Below, in pieces: positions 1 to 11,600 of a DNA stretch of 64,000 bases (positions are counted from its first letter, which is position 1; every line of letters starts with the position of its first letter). The stretch spans positions 11,856,001 to 11,920,000 of the forward strand of contig CM076276.1 of assembly GCA_038380795.1 (NCBI GenBank), written 5' to 3'. The translations under genes and the position numbers were made by a program. The notes beneath the pieces were generated by a model. The model searched no databases. It had not been told where the DNA came from and saw only the letters and a program-made list of their open reading frames with translations. The DNA is from Pyrocephalus nanus (Eukaryota > Chordata > Aves > Passeriformes > Tyrannidae).

Positions 1-447
1 TGGTGTATAAATATACTTGGTTTGCTCCTTCTTCTTAAGGATGAGGCTAGTTATGCAACTGCCTTTTGCCCTAAATGTGTGAACAAACATATTGCTGTTC
101 AAGACCTCACTTCTGGGAATGGCTGGAAATATTAACTGTATTTTAAGCTCAAAATATAAATGGTTACCAGTTGTTCTTAGAGTTAGGGTACAGTGGAAGG
201 TTATAAATAATAATAAAATTGTATTTAGCTGTCCAGACTTCACTAGTTGCATGTGTACAGAAGCATTTACATGATCTATATGCCAGGAAAAACAAACAAA
301 ATTGTAGTGAAGGGAAATGCCTATCAGGGAGATGTTTTTCACAAAAGCATAGCCTGCTTAGGCCTTCCAGAGGAGTTCTTAGAGAAGATGATGGTTGTGA
401 TTGCTAGTCTTGATACTCTAATTGAAATAAAATTCTCTGTTTTACAG
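1..447 (+). other. EIF3B: EIF3B intron (partial)
   Basis: This sequence precedes the first EIF3B exon and ends in TTTTACAG at 440-447. An open frame runs through part of it into the exon from about 247, but the upstream residues do not resemble EIF3B, so I read it as intron. No other feature is seen here. Confidence 0.8.
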
Positions 448-1662
448 CAAATTAAGAAGGACCTGAAGAAATACTCCAAGATATTTGAGCAGAAGGATCG
501 CCTGAGCCAGTCCAAAGCTTCAAAGGCAAGATACTTTTGGAATATAATGTAGATGAAGCTCTTGTAACCTGTCCTTAGTTATTTTGTAACGGTGAAATGC
601 AAGTTACATTTATTTTATAACAACCATCTGTGTTCACTGGAGTCCAGGTGGTTAGAGTTAGTTCAATAAGTAGTTCAGAGAGATGCTGCTGAACTGTCAG
701 GTTAAACAGTCATGAGTCTGGAGAGGAACTCCTGTTACCTCATTAAGCAAAAGTGGTAAAATTTTGGAGTTCTTAAGTGTGTGGCTTCATTAGTCTTTAA
801 ATTAAGAAAAGGTCTTTCAGTCACACACAAAGAACTCACCAAAACAGCTTTTTGATTACAGAAGAGAATATTTATTTTGCTTAGGTCAGTAGAAAGTGTG
901 TCTGTGTGTGTGAGACAAAGGTTTGACTTGCTAGCACGTGTGTTGCACGTGGCTTTGATTTACTGGGGTGGGTTTAACAACCTCTTCCTGCCTGTGCAGG
1001 AGCTGGTGGAGAGGAGGCGGACGATGATGGAGGAGTTCAGGAAGTACCGCAAGATGGCACAAGAGCTGTACATGGAGCAGCGCAACGAGCGCCTGGAGCT
1101 GCGTGGAGGTGAGCCATGGGCAGGGCTTGGGAAGGCCTGCTGGGGAACTGCTGCTGCTCACCAAGTAAATACCTTGTCCTGGGGTTTGTCCACTTCTCCT
1201 TTCCTTCTATTTCCTGCTAAAGCGAGTCCCCTGTTCTCTGAAGATTACTTGTACTTTTTATTCTGAATCATGGCAGGATTTAAGGGGGGTGGGGAAAGTA
1301 TTGGCATGACCTTGGGATAAAACTATGAAGAGGTTTGGATGTTGCATTTAATCAGAAAATCCCCAGAAGCCCTGTAGTGGAAGACAGTAATGCCTGGGTT
1401 ATCAATCAGTAAATTTAGCATGTACTTGTTATGATTTAAAGCACCAAATACTTCTGGTTTTCACTACGGCTTTAAGTACTTTTTCTGTCAAGACCATCAA
1501 ATCTTTCCATTGCTGCCTTGTTTTGTGTGCTCAGTGTTAATATTTTTCTCCATTGCAGGGGTAGACACAGATGAGCTGGACAGCAATGTCGATGACTGGG
1601 AGGAGGAGACTGTGGAATTTTTTATCAATGAAGAAATTATTACCCTTGCAGAACCAGAGTAA
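448..1662 (+). CDS. EIF3B: Eukaryotic translation initiation factor 3 subunit B, 3' end (last three coding exons)
   Basis: EIF3B is a core scaffold of the eIF3 complex that helps load mRNA and initiator tRNA on the cytosolic 40S subunit. Only the C-terminal tail is in the window. Exons read as 448-525, 1000-1108 and 1559-1662, with TAA at 1660-1662. They encode about 97 residues: a lysine-rich helix ([15 protein letters not shown]), a charged helix ([18 protein letters not shown]), and an acidic end ([16 protein letters not shown]) closing in ITLAEPE. As I remember it, the human C-terminus matches almost residue for residue up to the last ten or so. Phases agree: 78 nt in phase 0, then 109 nt leaving one base, completed by GG at 1559. 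The first of the two introns has a GC donor (GCAAGA at 526) instead of GT. Everything before 448 looks intronic; the preceding coding exon lies outside the window. Confidence 0.97.
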
Positions 1663-1664
1663 TT

Positions 1665-1670
1665 AATAAA
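1665..1670 (+). promoter_or_regulatory. EIF3B: Poly(A) signal AATAAA directly after the EIF3B stop codon
   Basis: AATAAA begins three bases after the EIF3B stop and ends six bases before the GTAAGA donor at 1677. If used, it would give a very short 3'UTR and abolish the UTR splice. The next AATAAA that suits EIF3B is at 2799. I cannot tell which is used. Confidence 0.45.
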
Positions 1671-2219
1671 ACTGTGGTAAGATAACATAACTCTAAATAG
1701 AGAGAAACTCTTTCTGTCAGCTGTTGCTATAAATTGGATAATTTGCTTGAGAGAGTCTGTTGCATGGGTGTGTTGTTCTCTAAGTTGGTTTATGTTTTCT
1801 CTGTGGTTAAAGGGGTCAAAAACTTTTAGAGAACTACTTTGATAGTGAAGGCATGTGTAGGATCTCATTTAAGGAAGAGGAGACTGGAAATAAGCTTTTT
1901 GCAGCTATAAGTCACCCTGTAGCTCTTTAACCTCCAAATATCTTAAGGAGCCCAAGTGAAACATTTATGTCTTGGAGTTGTCGAAAAATTAATAACCTTG
2001 ATACCTTTGAATATATTTGGATCTGGCTTATCTGTGTCCCGTACATGGGAAATCTTTTTATGGAAGAGAGAGGGAGAGAAGCTGCTTAGTGTATGGGTTT
2101 AAACAAACATGAGTTCAGGAAGAGGTGAAACACAAGCTGATGTAGCCTTTCACCAGCTGGTATCTGAGGTTGGTATAAAAGCACAGTAACTAACTCACCT
2201 CTTCTTTCCTTTTCTGCAG

Positions 2220-2820
2220 CACCACCAGATCTTGTGCTGAAAAGAAGTTTGTTCATTTTCTGAAAGGCTATATCAACTTTGGAATTCTTAATCCATATTC
2301 TTGCACTCTGGAAGGGTGGATGCACCAGATTTTCTCCATTCTGACACATTGTAGTGCCTTTAAGTCTTGCTGCCTGCTGCAGTGAGATACTGGAAAGGCG
2401 CTGCTTTTAAATCTTTAGTCTTTATTTTTTTTCTTTTTTTTCCCTTTTTTTTTTTTTAAGGGTTTGATTATTATTATTTTTTTTTCTTTTTAAATCCACT
2501 ACTACCAGTATTTACTTCCTGACCCCTGTGCAGTCCTTACCAGCTGGCAGTTTTTGCCTCTTGCCAGCGGGGTGGGGTTCACCAGTGCACCTCGGTCTCA
2601 CACGCACCATGTTCCGGTTTCAGGACTCTTTCCATGTCCCCAGGGCATGGACAGGTGTTCATTTTGGTTGGGGAAAAGTCAGCAGAACCATTTCTCGTAT
2701 GATGTGTCTTAGTGTGCTGAAGCAGCACTACAGTGGGCTATATCCTCCTCCTTTCAGATTGTGAAAGGATGCCTCTCCCTCAAAGAGCTGAATATGGAAA
2801 TAAAAGCAGACCTATACTAA
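2220..2820 (+). other. EIF3B: Probable spliced 3'UTR exon of EIF3B with poly(A) signal
   Basis: A good 5' splice site (GTAAGA) lies at 1677, only 14 nt after the EIF3B stop codon. A matching acceptor (pyrimidine run then TTTCTGCAG, ending 2219) lies downstream, with a branch-point-like CTAAC about 25-30 nt before it. The exon would start at 2220 and run to just past AATAAA at 2799-2804. A junction 14 nt after the stop is too close to trigger nonsense-mediated decay, so this is a workable UTR intron. The exon contains a long T-rich tract at about 2420-2490. It is inferred from splice and poly(A) signals only; no coding potential is seen. Confidence 0.55.
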
Positions 2821-5370
2821 AACCAGGCTGGCTACGTGTTGTTTGTAGAGAATCTTTCCCTGGGTGATCAAAGTCAAACACACCCACAGTAATAAGAGTG
2901 TGTTTGCTATAATGACTGTATGGTTCTTTTGGATTTTTTTTTTTAATCTCGGTTCCTCGTGGCTCTTCTGGCTTTGTGTTGTGGTTGGTTTGTTTTTTAC
3001 AATGTGGTACAGCTCATTAATCTGTCAAGCTGACCTGTTCACTCTAATGGAGTGACTAGAAAATGATTGGATTTCTGGAACTCTTTGCAAACTGATAAAA
3101 GCCTCAGGAATTACTGGGTTAGTCTGTCTTATTCTTAAACCCTGCAGACTTCCAGAGCAGTGCTCTGTGTGCACATGCCTTGTGCTCCCTCTTACAGTCC
3201 CTGGTTTCGTTTCCAAAGGCCTCTGTGCTCAGAGAGGAAAACTGTACCTGAAGGTGTTGCAGCAGCTTCTCTGTATTTGTATTTATGAGGAGAAATTCTT
3301 TCCTGGGTATTGTCAGAGCAGTTAAGAGATTGGCCTGCTCCTTGCCCTTGGAGGGGCAGGAGGAGAAAGAGGATATTCCTGTCTCTTCTTCTGGACTGGC
3401 CAGGGAAGTTGCCTCTTGACTGACTTCCTAAACCCTGAGCTCACCTGTGTGGCAGTGTGGGAAGAGACAGCACCCTCTGGGCACAGTCAGCTGCAGGCAG
3501 CCCTGGTTCAGGGGTGTTTCAGCACTCACTTTTCTTTGTCCTTAGGTGATTGTGCTGTGATAGCAAATGCACAAATCCCATGTCTTCTTCACCAGGAACT
3601 TTTCAAAGTGATTTTTTCCATAATCATGGTAGTGACCTAGTTTCAATAGTTCGCTCTTAAACCAGCAGGTGCTGTTTTTCCAGAAGTCTGTATTAGTTTC
3701 CAGTGTTTTGCATTTGTTCATTCATAATCCATATAAAATATATAGTTGATTAAGAGTCTTGTCCACAGTATTTCCCAAGCTCATTTCTCAACTTGACTGG
3801 AAAGAAACTTTCTAGAAAATTTTCTAGAAAAACAGTGAGGAAGAACTTCTAGCATGTCAAAGATCTCTGGTGATAATAGAACAATTTGGCTTGAAAAGGA
3901 CCTTAAAGATCATTCAGTTCCACCCCCCTGCCATGAGCAGGGGCACCTTCCACTCGACCAGGTTGCTCCAATCTCCAGCCTGGCCTTGAAAACTTCCAGG
4001 GATGGGACATCCACCTGAATTGCTCTGGGCAACCTGGTCCAGAGTCTCACCTCCCTCGAGAATGATGGCTTGAACTTACATAGCAGGGATCATTTTTATT
4101 ACCCTTTGGTTGTGAAAAGATGACTTCTCAACCAATTTTTAAGTCAGAAATTGAGCTGAAAGGTGTTTTTTCCCCTGTATCCATGCAATGAAGTTTTATT
4201 TCTGATGTTTTATTCCTGGCTGTTTTCAAAGTAATGAAATGTAATGGTAATATCAGAGGAACTGAGTTCTCTTCAAAGATGCTTCTCTGAAGTGTGAATC
4301 ATCAGTGAGGGGGGAAAAAAAAACCCAACAAAGGAAAAGCACCCAGAATTGTTGCTCCTGCAGGAGCTTTGGAAGTTGACCAGGTGTCCTGACCAGCAGC
4401 TCAGGCCTTTTCTCACCTGTAACTGGGATTTCTGACGCTGCTCCTTTCAACTATTGCATCTTTTTCTCTTGTGTGTTTCTTACTTCAAATGCTTTTTGCA
4501 AATTGTGTGCTACTGAAATTGTTTTATGGGGTTGTATTAAACCATTCCCTTTGGCATGTGTTGTAATATCACTAGGAGTTGTAGTAGGGAAGAAGAGTCA
4601 TCTTGGGTTGAATCCACGTGCTGTGCAGCTTCCCATTCTCTGCCACTGGTTTCCAGCCTGTGCCTTTTTCAGGGCTTCAGAAGGATGGTCAAAGCAGAAG
4701 CAGGTTTGTAGGTACTGTCTGGAGCTATATGAGGGTGGGGAAAAAGGCTTCCAACAGCTCTTGTACCTCCACTGGGTGCCCTTAAGGGTCCAGAGTTTGG
4801 GTGGGAAGGGAAACAAACCTTAAGCATTAAGATAGTATCTCTCACTGTTTTTGTTGAAGTATTGTATAAAGTATTTTTAATGATTGTTCTTGAATAGCAA
4901 GATTAACTGGACCAGTTCATATAATCCTGGGCTAGTCTTCACTCTCACAGTCTTTGTTTTGAGTTTGTAGTAAATATTCTCATGACCTTTTAACCACCTA
5001 CAGCCCTTAATGCAAACTTCACAAAACAAATTTTGTTCACTTCCTATACTAAGCTTTAACTACTTAAATTCTAATATTTTTGATAAAGCCTTACTGTAAC
5101 TTTCATGAGCTTTGGCTCTTTTACTGTCAATAAATAATGAAGACAAAAGGAGTTCTTGCTTTTGTGAATTTTTTTTTTTATATATATTTTTCATAGGTTG
5201 TAATGAATGGACTGACACTAAAAATGCTGAAGGGGATTGACTTCCTGAACATGGGAATTGTGAAATGCCACTGTGTGTGAAATGACCGTGCAATGGAAAT
5301 TTGCTCAGGGAGTTGGGCCTTAATCTGGGCTTTTAGGGGGGGGTCATTTTGCTGATCCTGACCCCTTTCA
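2821..5370. other. EIF3B to KIF19-like intergenic region
   Basis: This is about 2.5 kb with no coding exon that I can support. It contains one CR1 fragment (about 3885-4075) and an A/T-rich stretch around 5165-5190. The last few hundred bases before the kinesin start become richer in G+C. Open frames here are short and show no family resemblance. Confidence 0.6.
3885..4075 (-). mobile_element. CR1 LINE fragment (antisense 3' end)
   Basis: The block reads as the reverse complement of the avian CR1 3' region: GACCTTAAAGATCATTCAG, then CCCCCCTGCCATGAGCAGGG, 'caccttccactcgaccagg', 'ggccttgaaaacttccaggg', and 'ctctgggcaacctggtccag'. CR1 copies in birds are typically 5'-truncated like this. The extent is judged by eye. 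Confidence 0.85.
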
Positions 5371-5554
5371 CTGTTTCCTATTCAAGGTGCTGCTTCCTGC
5401 AGCCCCTTCCTGCCCCGGGGCTCAGCGTGTGGCTGCTGCCCCTCCCTGTCCCTGCAGTGACGTCCCACCCGGGGGAGCGCAGGTGCTGCCTCTCTTTTCC
5501 ATCCCTGGGGTGATGGCTGCTGCCTCTGCACTGTTCACTCTTCTGCCTCTGCAG

Positions 5555-5633
5555 CCTGAAGGGCTCCAGCCCCATGTGCTCCTCCCTGGGCAAATCCCCC
5601 AGCCCTGAGCTGGGATCGTCCCACACCTCGGCC
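5555..5633 (+). promoter_or_regulatory. KIF19: KIF19-like proximal 5'UTR, with in-frame upstream ATG
   Basis: The bases just before the kinesin start are GC-rich. A possible 3' splice site (CTGCCTCTGCAG, ending 5554) would let an upstream noncoding exon join here. An ATG at 5574-5576 lies in frame with the chosen start and would add 20 residues (MCSSLGKSPSPELGSSHTSA). Its context is weak (C at -3, T at +4), whereas the ATG at 5634 has G at -3 and gives MKEQQLT, which lines up with the short N-terminus of human KIF19. I therefore use 5634. A CRE-like TGACGTC lies at 5458-5464. Confidence 0.45.
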
Positions 5634-8600
5634 ATGAAGGAGCAGCAGCTGACGGTGAGTCCACTGGCTCAGGGGAGGAAATGGGATGGGGAGGAGCAGC
5701 TGGGTTGTTCCCAACCCTGGCATCCTTCAGTATCCTTAAATATTGTGTTCTTCAGCTGTCTTCTGGTGTTCCTGGGCTCTATGGTCCAGCCAGTGGAGAA
5801 AAACCCAAAAAAGCAAAAGTTGTGTATAAGTGGTCCTGCAGAGGAAAAAAAATGTGCTGTAGGGCAGGTGGGGCTGGGTAACCTGGCAGGTGGTGATGGT
5901 AGGTAGTTCTCAATGTGCCTGTCTTTTTGGGGTCTGACACATTCACAATAAACAGCCTAAAGCCTCTGGGATTACAGTCCTGCATCTCTCTTTGTTGATC
6001 CCAGTAAGAGGAATGCTTTGAAAATGTAATCCTCTCCCAAGTTTCAACCTTCAACCCTGTGCCTCCCAGTTAAACTGAAGCACTGCTCTCACAGTGTGCT
6101 GGAACATGAGTGGGGCAAACACAGAAACCTCTGCTCAAACTGGAATCGCTTAAAATAAAGTCAATAATATGTGGAATACCTTGCATTCCTGTCTAATGCA
6201 AGGAAAAGCCTTCGTACTTGGTGTGACCCAGCTCCACATGCTGCTTATTTGGGTTTGTTTTCTTACCCTCAGTGGCTGGGGCTCATAAATACTGTGATTA
6301 ACTGGACCATTCTGAAGGTTAAGTCTGTTCAAGAGAGACTTGCATGATCCCCTCTGCCTTTTGCAGAATTTGGGATTATGGTGTACCAGATAATATTTTT
6401 AAATGCTTTTAAGAGCATTTCAGCCCTTGGGAATGAGATGCTCATAGCAGTGTCACTCAGCTGTGTTTAGGAAGATGATGAAGCTGCAACAATTAACTTA
6501 TTCTTGTGAATATTAAAAGCTATCCAAAGCCAAGGAGCTCACCTTGTACTCAGATATGCTCCTAGTGAAGAAACGTTCCTTTGCTGGAACTTCTCAAAAT
6601 TGGCTACTACAGTGCTTAAGACTGAGAGCTGTTTGTGAAGCCCTCATTTAATTGACACATAGCTTGTTATTGTGGAAATAAATCTGGTTCCTATAGAAAC
6701 TAGCTGCTTGTGACTGGTGGGGCTGTAGAACGAGTCTGTTTTGATAACTCCCACCCTCCTGATGAAGTGTTGTCACCGTGCAGTGTTTTAACAGCATCAG
6801 CTCTCCTGGCAGGAGCTGCAAAGGGGGTGTTGCTGTGTTTAATGGAAGGGGAAAAAAGCCATGGAAAAGTGAAAATAGAATTTTTCAAATCTCTATTATT
6901 AACTGAGACCTCAAGGGCAGTTAGGTGGGATTTCAAATAGACCCTCCACCAGGCACACAGGTTTGGGATTGTGCCACAGCTGCAAAGTGAGTCAGGACCA
7001 GAGCAGGACCTCAGCTTCAGGGGGCCCAATTAACCCCATAGCTGATGTGTGACACCACATTTTCTCTATGGCTTCACCTGTAGATTAAACAGGCTGAAAT
7101 ACATGTGCTACTGTCTATTATTAGTGCTGACAAATGGTTTGTGCCATTGTGTTTTAAATCTTCGAGTCGAATTATCGTCTGTGTTTCAAGCAAAGCAGTG
7201 TGTTTCTGACTGATTGAGTTGTGGCACGAGGCACTGGCAGTTAATTGCTACTTTATAATCACTCCAGTCCTGCAATGAATTCCAGGTCCCGAGGAACCCT
7301 GTGGGAACTGCACAGATCAGGCTGACTTGCTCTGATCTGGTTGAACAGGCTGATAACGATTGCTACCTGGGATTAAACAAAATGGGTACTTAGTGAAATG
7401 CAATTCCCTTTCTTTGTCATGGATAACTTTAATCAGTGTTTTGGAAGCACCAGGGGAATGTGTAATCGTGCTCAGCCCTAGGACTGTTGGTGCCACGGTC
7501 CCAGACCTCCGAAGGTTCCCGCTGGCAGCCGCAATGACACAGCTGACTTCACTTTGCCACCTTCTCTGTCAATCAGTCAGAGTCTTGCTGTGTTAGAGGC
7601 AGAAACGGGGAAAGAGTGAGGAAGAATTTGTCAAGATAAAAAGCACAAATCACGAGGGAATGAACTCATTTCAACTCTATAAACTTCCTTAAACTTTTAG
7701 GCCTTAAGCTTTAAGGTATTGAGCTTGATCAGCAGAGGAGTCGCAGCGAGCTGTAGCCCTTGCTGGTGCTTGCTCAGAGCTGAGGTATGTCTGGGTGGCC
7801 TCAGCACGGATAAGCCACGTGTGTGCTGTGTGTGCAGGTGGCTCTTCGCATCCGACCCCTCAGTGAGGCCGAAGAGGAGGAGGGAGCTGCGCTCGCCGCC
7901 CGCAGAGTGGGCGAGCAGGTGAGCTGGGGACCCCCACCGTGGGCACTGGGGACTCTGCTGGGTACCCCAGGGGCCACCACGAGCCTCTGGCTCTTCTGGT
8001 TCATGTGCAAGCACCTGCTTTCAAATCCTGCAAAACCCCTGCCCTTGCTGGGATGTGGCAGGGACGCAGCTTCCCTTGCACTGGCACTTGCATCTTCCAG
8101 TTCTGCATCTCCCACCTCTTGCTCCCCTTTTTCTCAGAGGCAGGAATTGCAGGAGGCCCCCACTTACCTCTTCTGCATTGCTATATTTGTTTACATATTT
8201 TTATTGTGTCCTTGTTATTTACCTTTATTTTCAATGTAAATCTCATTATTTTCTTTTGTGCTTCAGCTGATCTCTCTGAACCCTTCCTGAGCACACACTA
8301 ATTCTGTAATATATCTGGTCTCCACTCAATAGTCAAATGATAGCAGCCCTCCGAAGCAAAGAGAACATGAATCTCTCTTTCCCCTTTATGGATTATCTTA
8401 CAAATGCAATTTTTGTTTAGCACCTTACCCATGAAATACCTTTTTTTTTTCCTCTATTTTTAAAGCAGCCATTAATCTCACAAGGATATCAGTTTTATTT
8501 TTATACAGCTTATTCAGACTTGCATCATCTGCCTCAAGATCTATTTTCTCTAATGGAAATCTGTGAAGGAAATGTGCATTGCATTAGTCTGAGTAACTTC

Positions 8601-11600
8601 TATCTATGAGAATGCTTTTCTCTTAATAATGCAAATAACTGTAATTATGAAAGCAAATTAATTGACTGGGCAGTTGAAGTACTTGGATTTCCTGGTGTAT
8701 TTTGATTTGCATTTATGTTCCCTGCTATTTTTACTCCCCGCTGAACTCATTTAGAACTGCCTCTGTCTGCTTATTAACTCTAACTCAAAACTGACTCTGC
8801 TAGTGGCTTGTTATGTTTTAATGCTTCCATGCAGTAGCAGAAGATTTGTGCTTTTAGAACACTGCTGTTTAGACCAGGCAGTAGCCCCAGGTTGGAAAAG
8901 GACTCTTTGGATGCATAGATACAGTGTGAGTAAAATTTGGATGTTACAGGAGCTCAGTAAAAGAGGCCTGAAAGTGTTAGTAAACACTTCTAAACTTCTA
9001 AAGGAAACATGCTGACCTCATTCTCCAAGCTCTGCTCTTGCCTGTCACAGCTACATGTGATTAAGTGTCAGTCCATCTTTTGCAGGCAAATCCTGCTGCT
9101 GAGAACAAACCAGGAGCTCCCTTTGGAGTTTATTCTTGTGCTGCCTCAGGTTTTAAGGTCTGAGCTAGACCAGTGAACACTAAAGAATTTCCTAAAAGCA
9201 ACAATAAAAAAGTAATTCTGCTAATTGAAAACTTGCAAATCAAGGAGATACTTGTTAGAGATTTGGAATTTAGCAGGAAATGCAAAAGAAAAAGAAAACC
9301 CAAAGTTCTGACATTTCCTGAACTCCATGGGCACCTGTCCTGGACACTTGTCTCTCTCCTGGTACACCAATGCAGTCAGGTAGTGGTTGGTCTATGCTCT
9401 AATTGCTTGTCTAATGATCTGTTTACCTGAGAGAGAGTGAAAGCTGCTCTGGAGCAGGAGGCACAGGGCTCTCTGTCCTTCCCTTGGGGCTTGAGCATCT
9501 CCTTAGGGGCCATCTCAGTGGAGCAGAAACCCGTTCTCCACAGTAATAATCCACTGTGATAATCATGTACTAAAATAGATCCTAAAGGACGGGAAAGAAA
9601 CAGAACCAGTTCTGTAACCTGCTGCAGCTCCTCTCCCACCTTTGCTTTTTCCTTAATAAAAGCCAGAAATGGAATGAAGTTTCTGTCCCTGAGCAATGCA
9701 GATACTTCGATCGGTCCTGCTGCACGAAAGGCTTTGGAAGGTGACTTTGGGCAATTTAGCTCCTGAAGAACCTGACTGTTTTCTTTCATAATTCCTGTCT
9801 GAATCTTAGCTGAAAATTGAGGTAAGAGGTCCTGTCCCCCCCTTCCTGCATGGGGGGCCCGTTGGGTCCATCCCTGCAGCCACTGCTCTTGCCCAATGCC
9901 GGTGACCGTTTCACTGCTCAACAGACCTTCAAAGCATTTTGCAGTTCTCCAAATGACAGGAGTTGCAACATCACTTGCAAAACCAAGTCTGTCAGGCTCA
10001 GCGTGGTGTGTATAAATGTTTTCCAGGCAAAGCTGTAGTGCAGCATTCCCCTGGCCAAGGGACAGTGCTGTAAGGAATCCCTACAGGCTGTTAACCAAAC
10101 CCAGACCTAACGTTTCTTCTCCTGACTTTGTCCCTTAACAGGGGGTGGTCCTGATGGATCCAAGTGAAGATCCAGATGACATCCTGCGAGCCAACAGATC
10201 CCGAGAAAAATCCTTTGTACTTGACATGGTTTTTGATCACACAGCAACCCAGGTAACAGCCTTCCCTTTTTTTAACCCAAAGGCTTCACACTACAATTGT
10301 TTTCCCTGCTTGGAGGAACGTTTTTGGCAGGTGAATAGAACTGCACAGCCCAGAGGCCACATGTCACCCAGAGAAAAAGTAACAATGCTGAAGGTGAGAG
10401 GGCTTGTGAGGGTTTTCCTTTTGCCAGACAAGTAGGGGGAGACACAGGCAGTGTTCAGTCTGCCTCTCCCTCCTGCTTTGGCCTCCCCAGGGGCGACAGA
10501 CCTGAGCAGGGACGAAGAGCTTTGTCTCACGAGGTCTCTGGGGAATGAGATCACTGTCTTGTTTTTGGCTCTGTTGCTCACACAGCTTTTCCCTGTGCCT
10601 CTGGGGTTTTACAGGCTCGTGGAGGGAGGTCTGGTGCCCTCACTGAGCCATGTTTTGCAGGTAATTATGAGGTACATTGTGAGGATTTAATCAGCATCTG
10701 CATTTCGTGATCACCACAGCCTTGCTTCTCACAGCAGTTTGGTCATCCGTGTTCTCTTTCACATCCAACTTCAGTGTGGCACCCTTGTATGCTACCTAAG
10801 ACATTTTTGGAAGCCCAGTGGCACTTCTCCATAAAAGATAAGGTCGTGGAGAGAATTTATTCCCTTCTTCAGCAGACAAAAAGAAAAAGACACTATTTCA
10901 TGTTCAGAGTCCAAGAAAATAATCATATTTATGGATATTTCTTTTAGTAGGCTCCTGCATCTTGCCTGCCTTTAGAAAATTCAATAAACCTCTGTGCTTT
11001 TCTGCTCATTTTGGTGATGTATCAGAATTCAAACAGCTTGCAAATCCTTCCAAAGCCCAGCAAATTTCTAAAATAAAGTGAGAAAATAATGGGGAATGCA
11101 ATTACGTACAGGATATTTGGACAGCTGTTATGCCTGACCGAAAATCTGTGCTTTTTTTGACTGAACTAGGAGGAAGTCTATGTGTCCACGACCAAAAGCC
11201 TGATAGAAGGAGTTATTTCTGGATACAATGCAACCATTTTTGCATATGGTCCGACAGGTAAAGTAGTCCCTGCAGCTGTACTGCTCCAGATGAATAAAAT
11301 ATCACAGTGAAAATCAGAAATATTGAGCCAATTAAGTGCTTACTATGAGAACAAGAGTGAAGCATTAAAATACCATTCTCACTGGGAAGTGTGAGCCTCA
11401 CTGAAATGCCAAAGTAACAGTGAAGCTGCCCTGTTTGAAAAGTCACTTAATTGAGGTAGAATTCAGTAGAGACAAATCTTCCCATTAAAAGGAGGAGGTG
11501 ATAAGGGCGTCTGTGCAATGCTGGAGGCTGATCTCAGGAGAACAGATGTAGCTGTAGAAAGCATTTATACAAAGCAGAGTATATGAAAATATATTTCTAC

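Noticed and set aside
247..447. In-frame extension upstream of the first EIF3B exon
   Set aside because: The residues do not match EIF3B and a proper acceptor (TTTTACAG) precedes 448, so it is intron.
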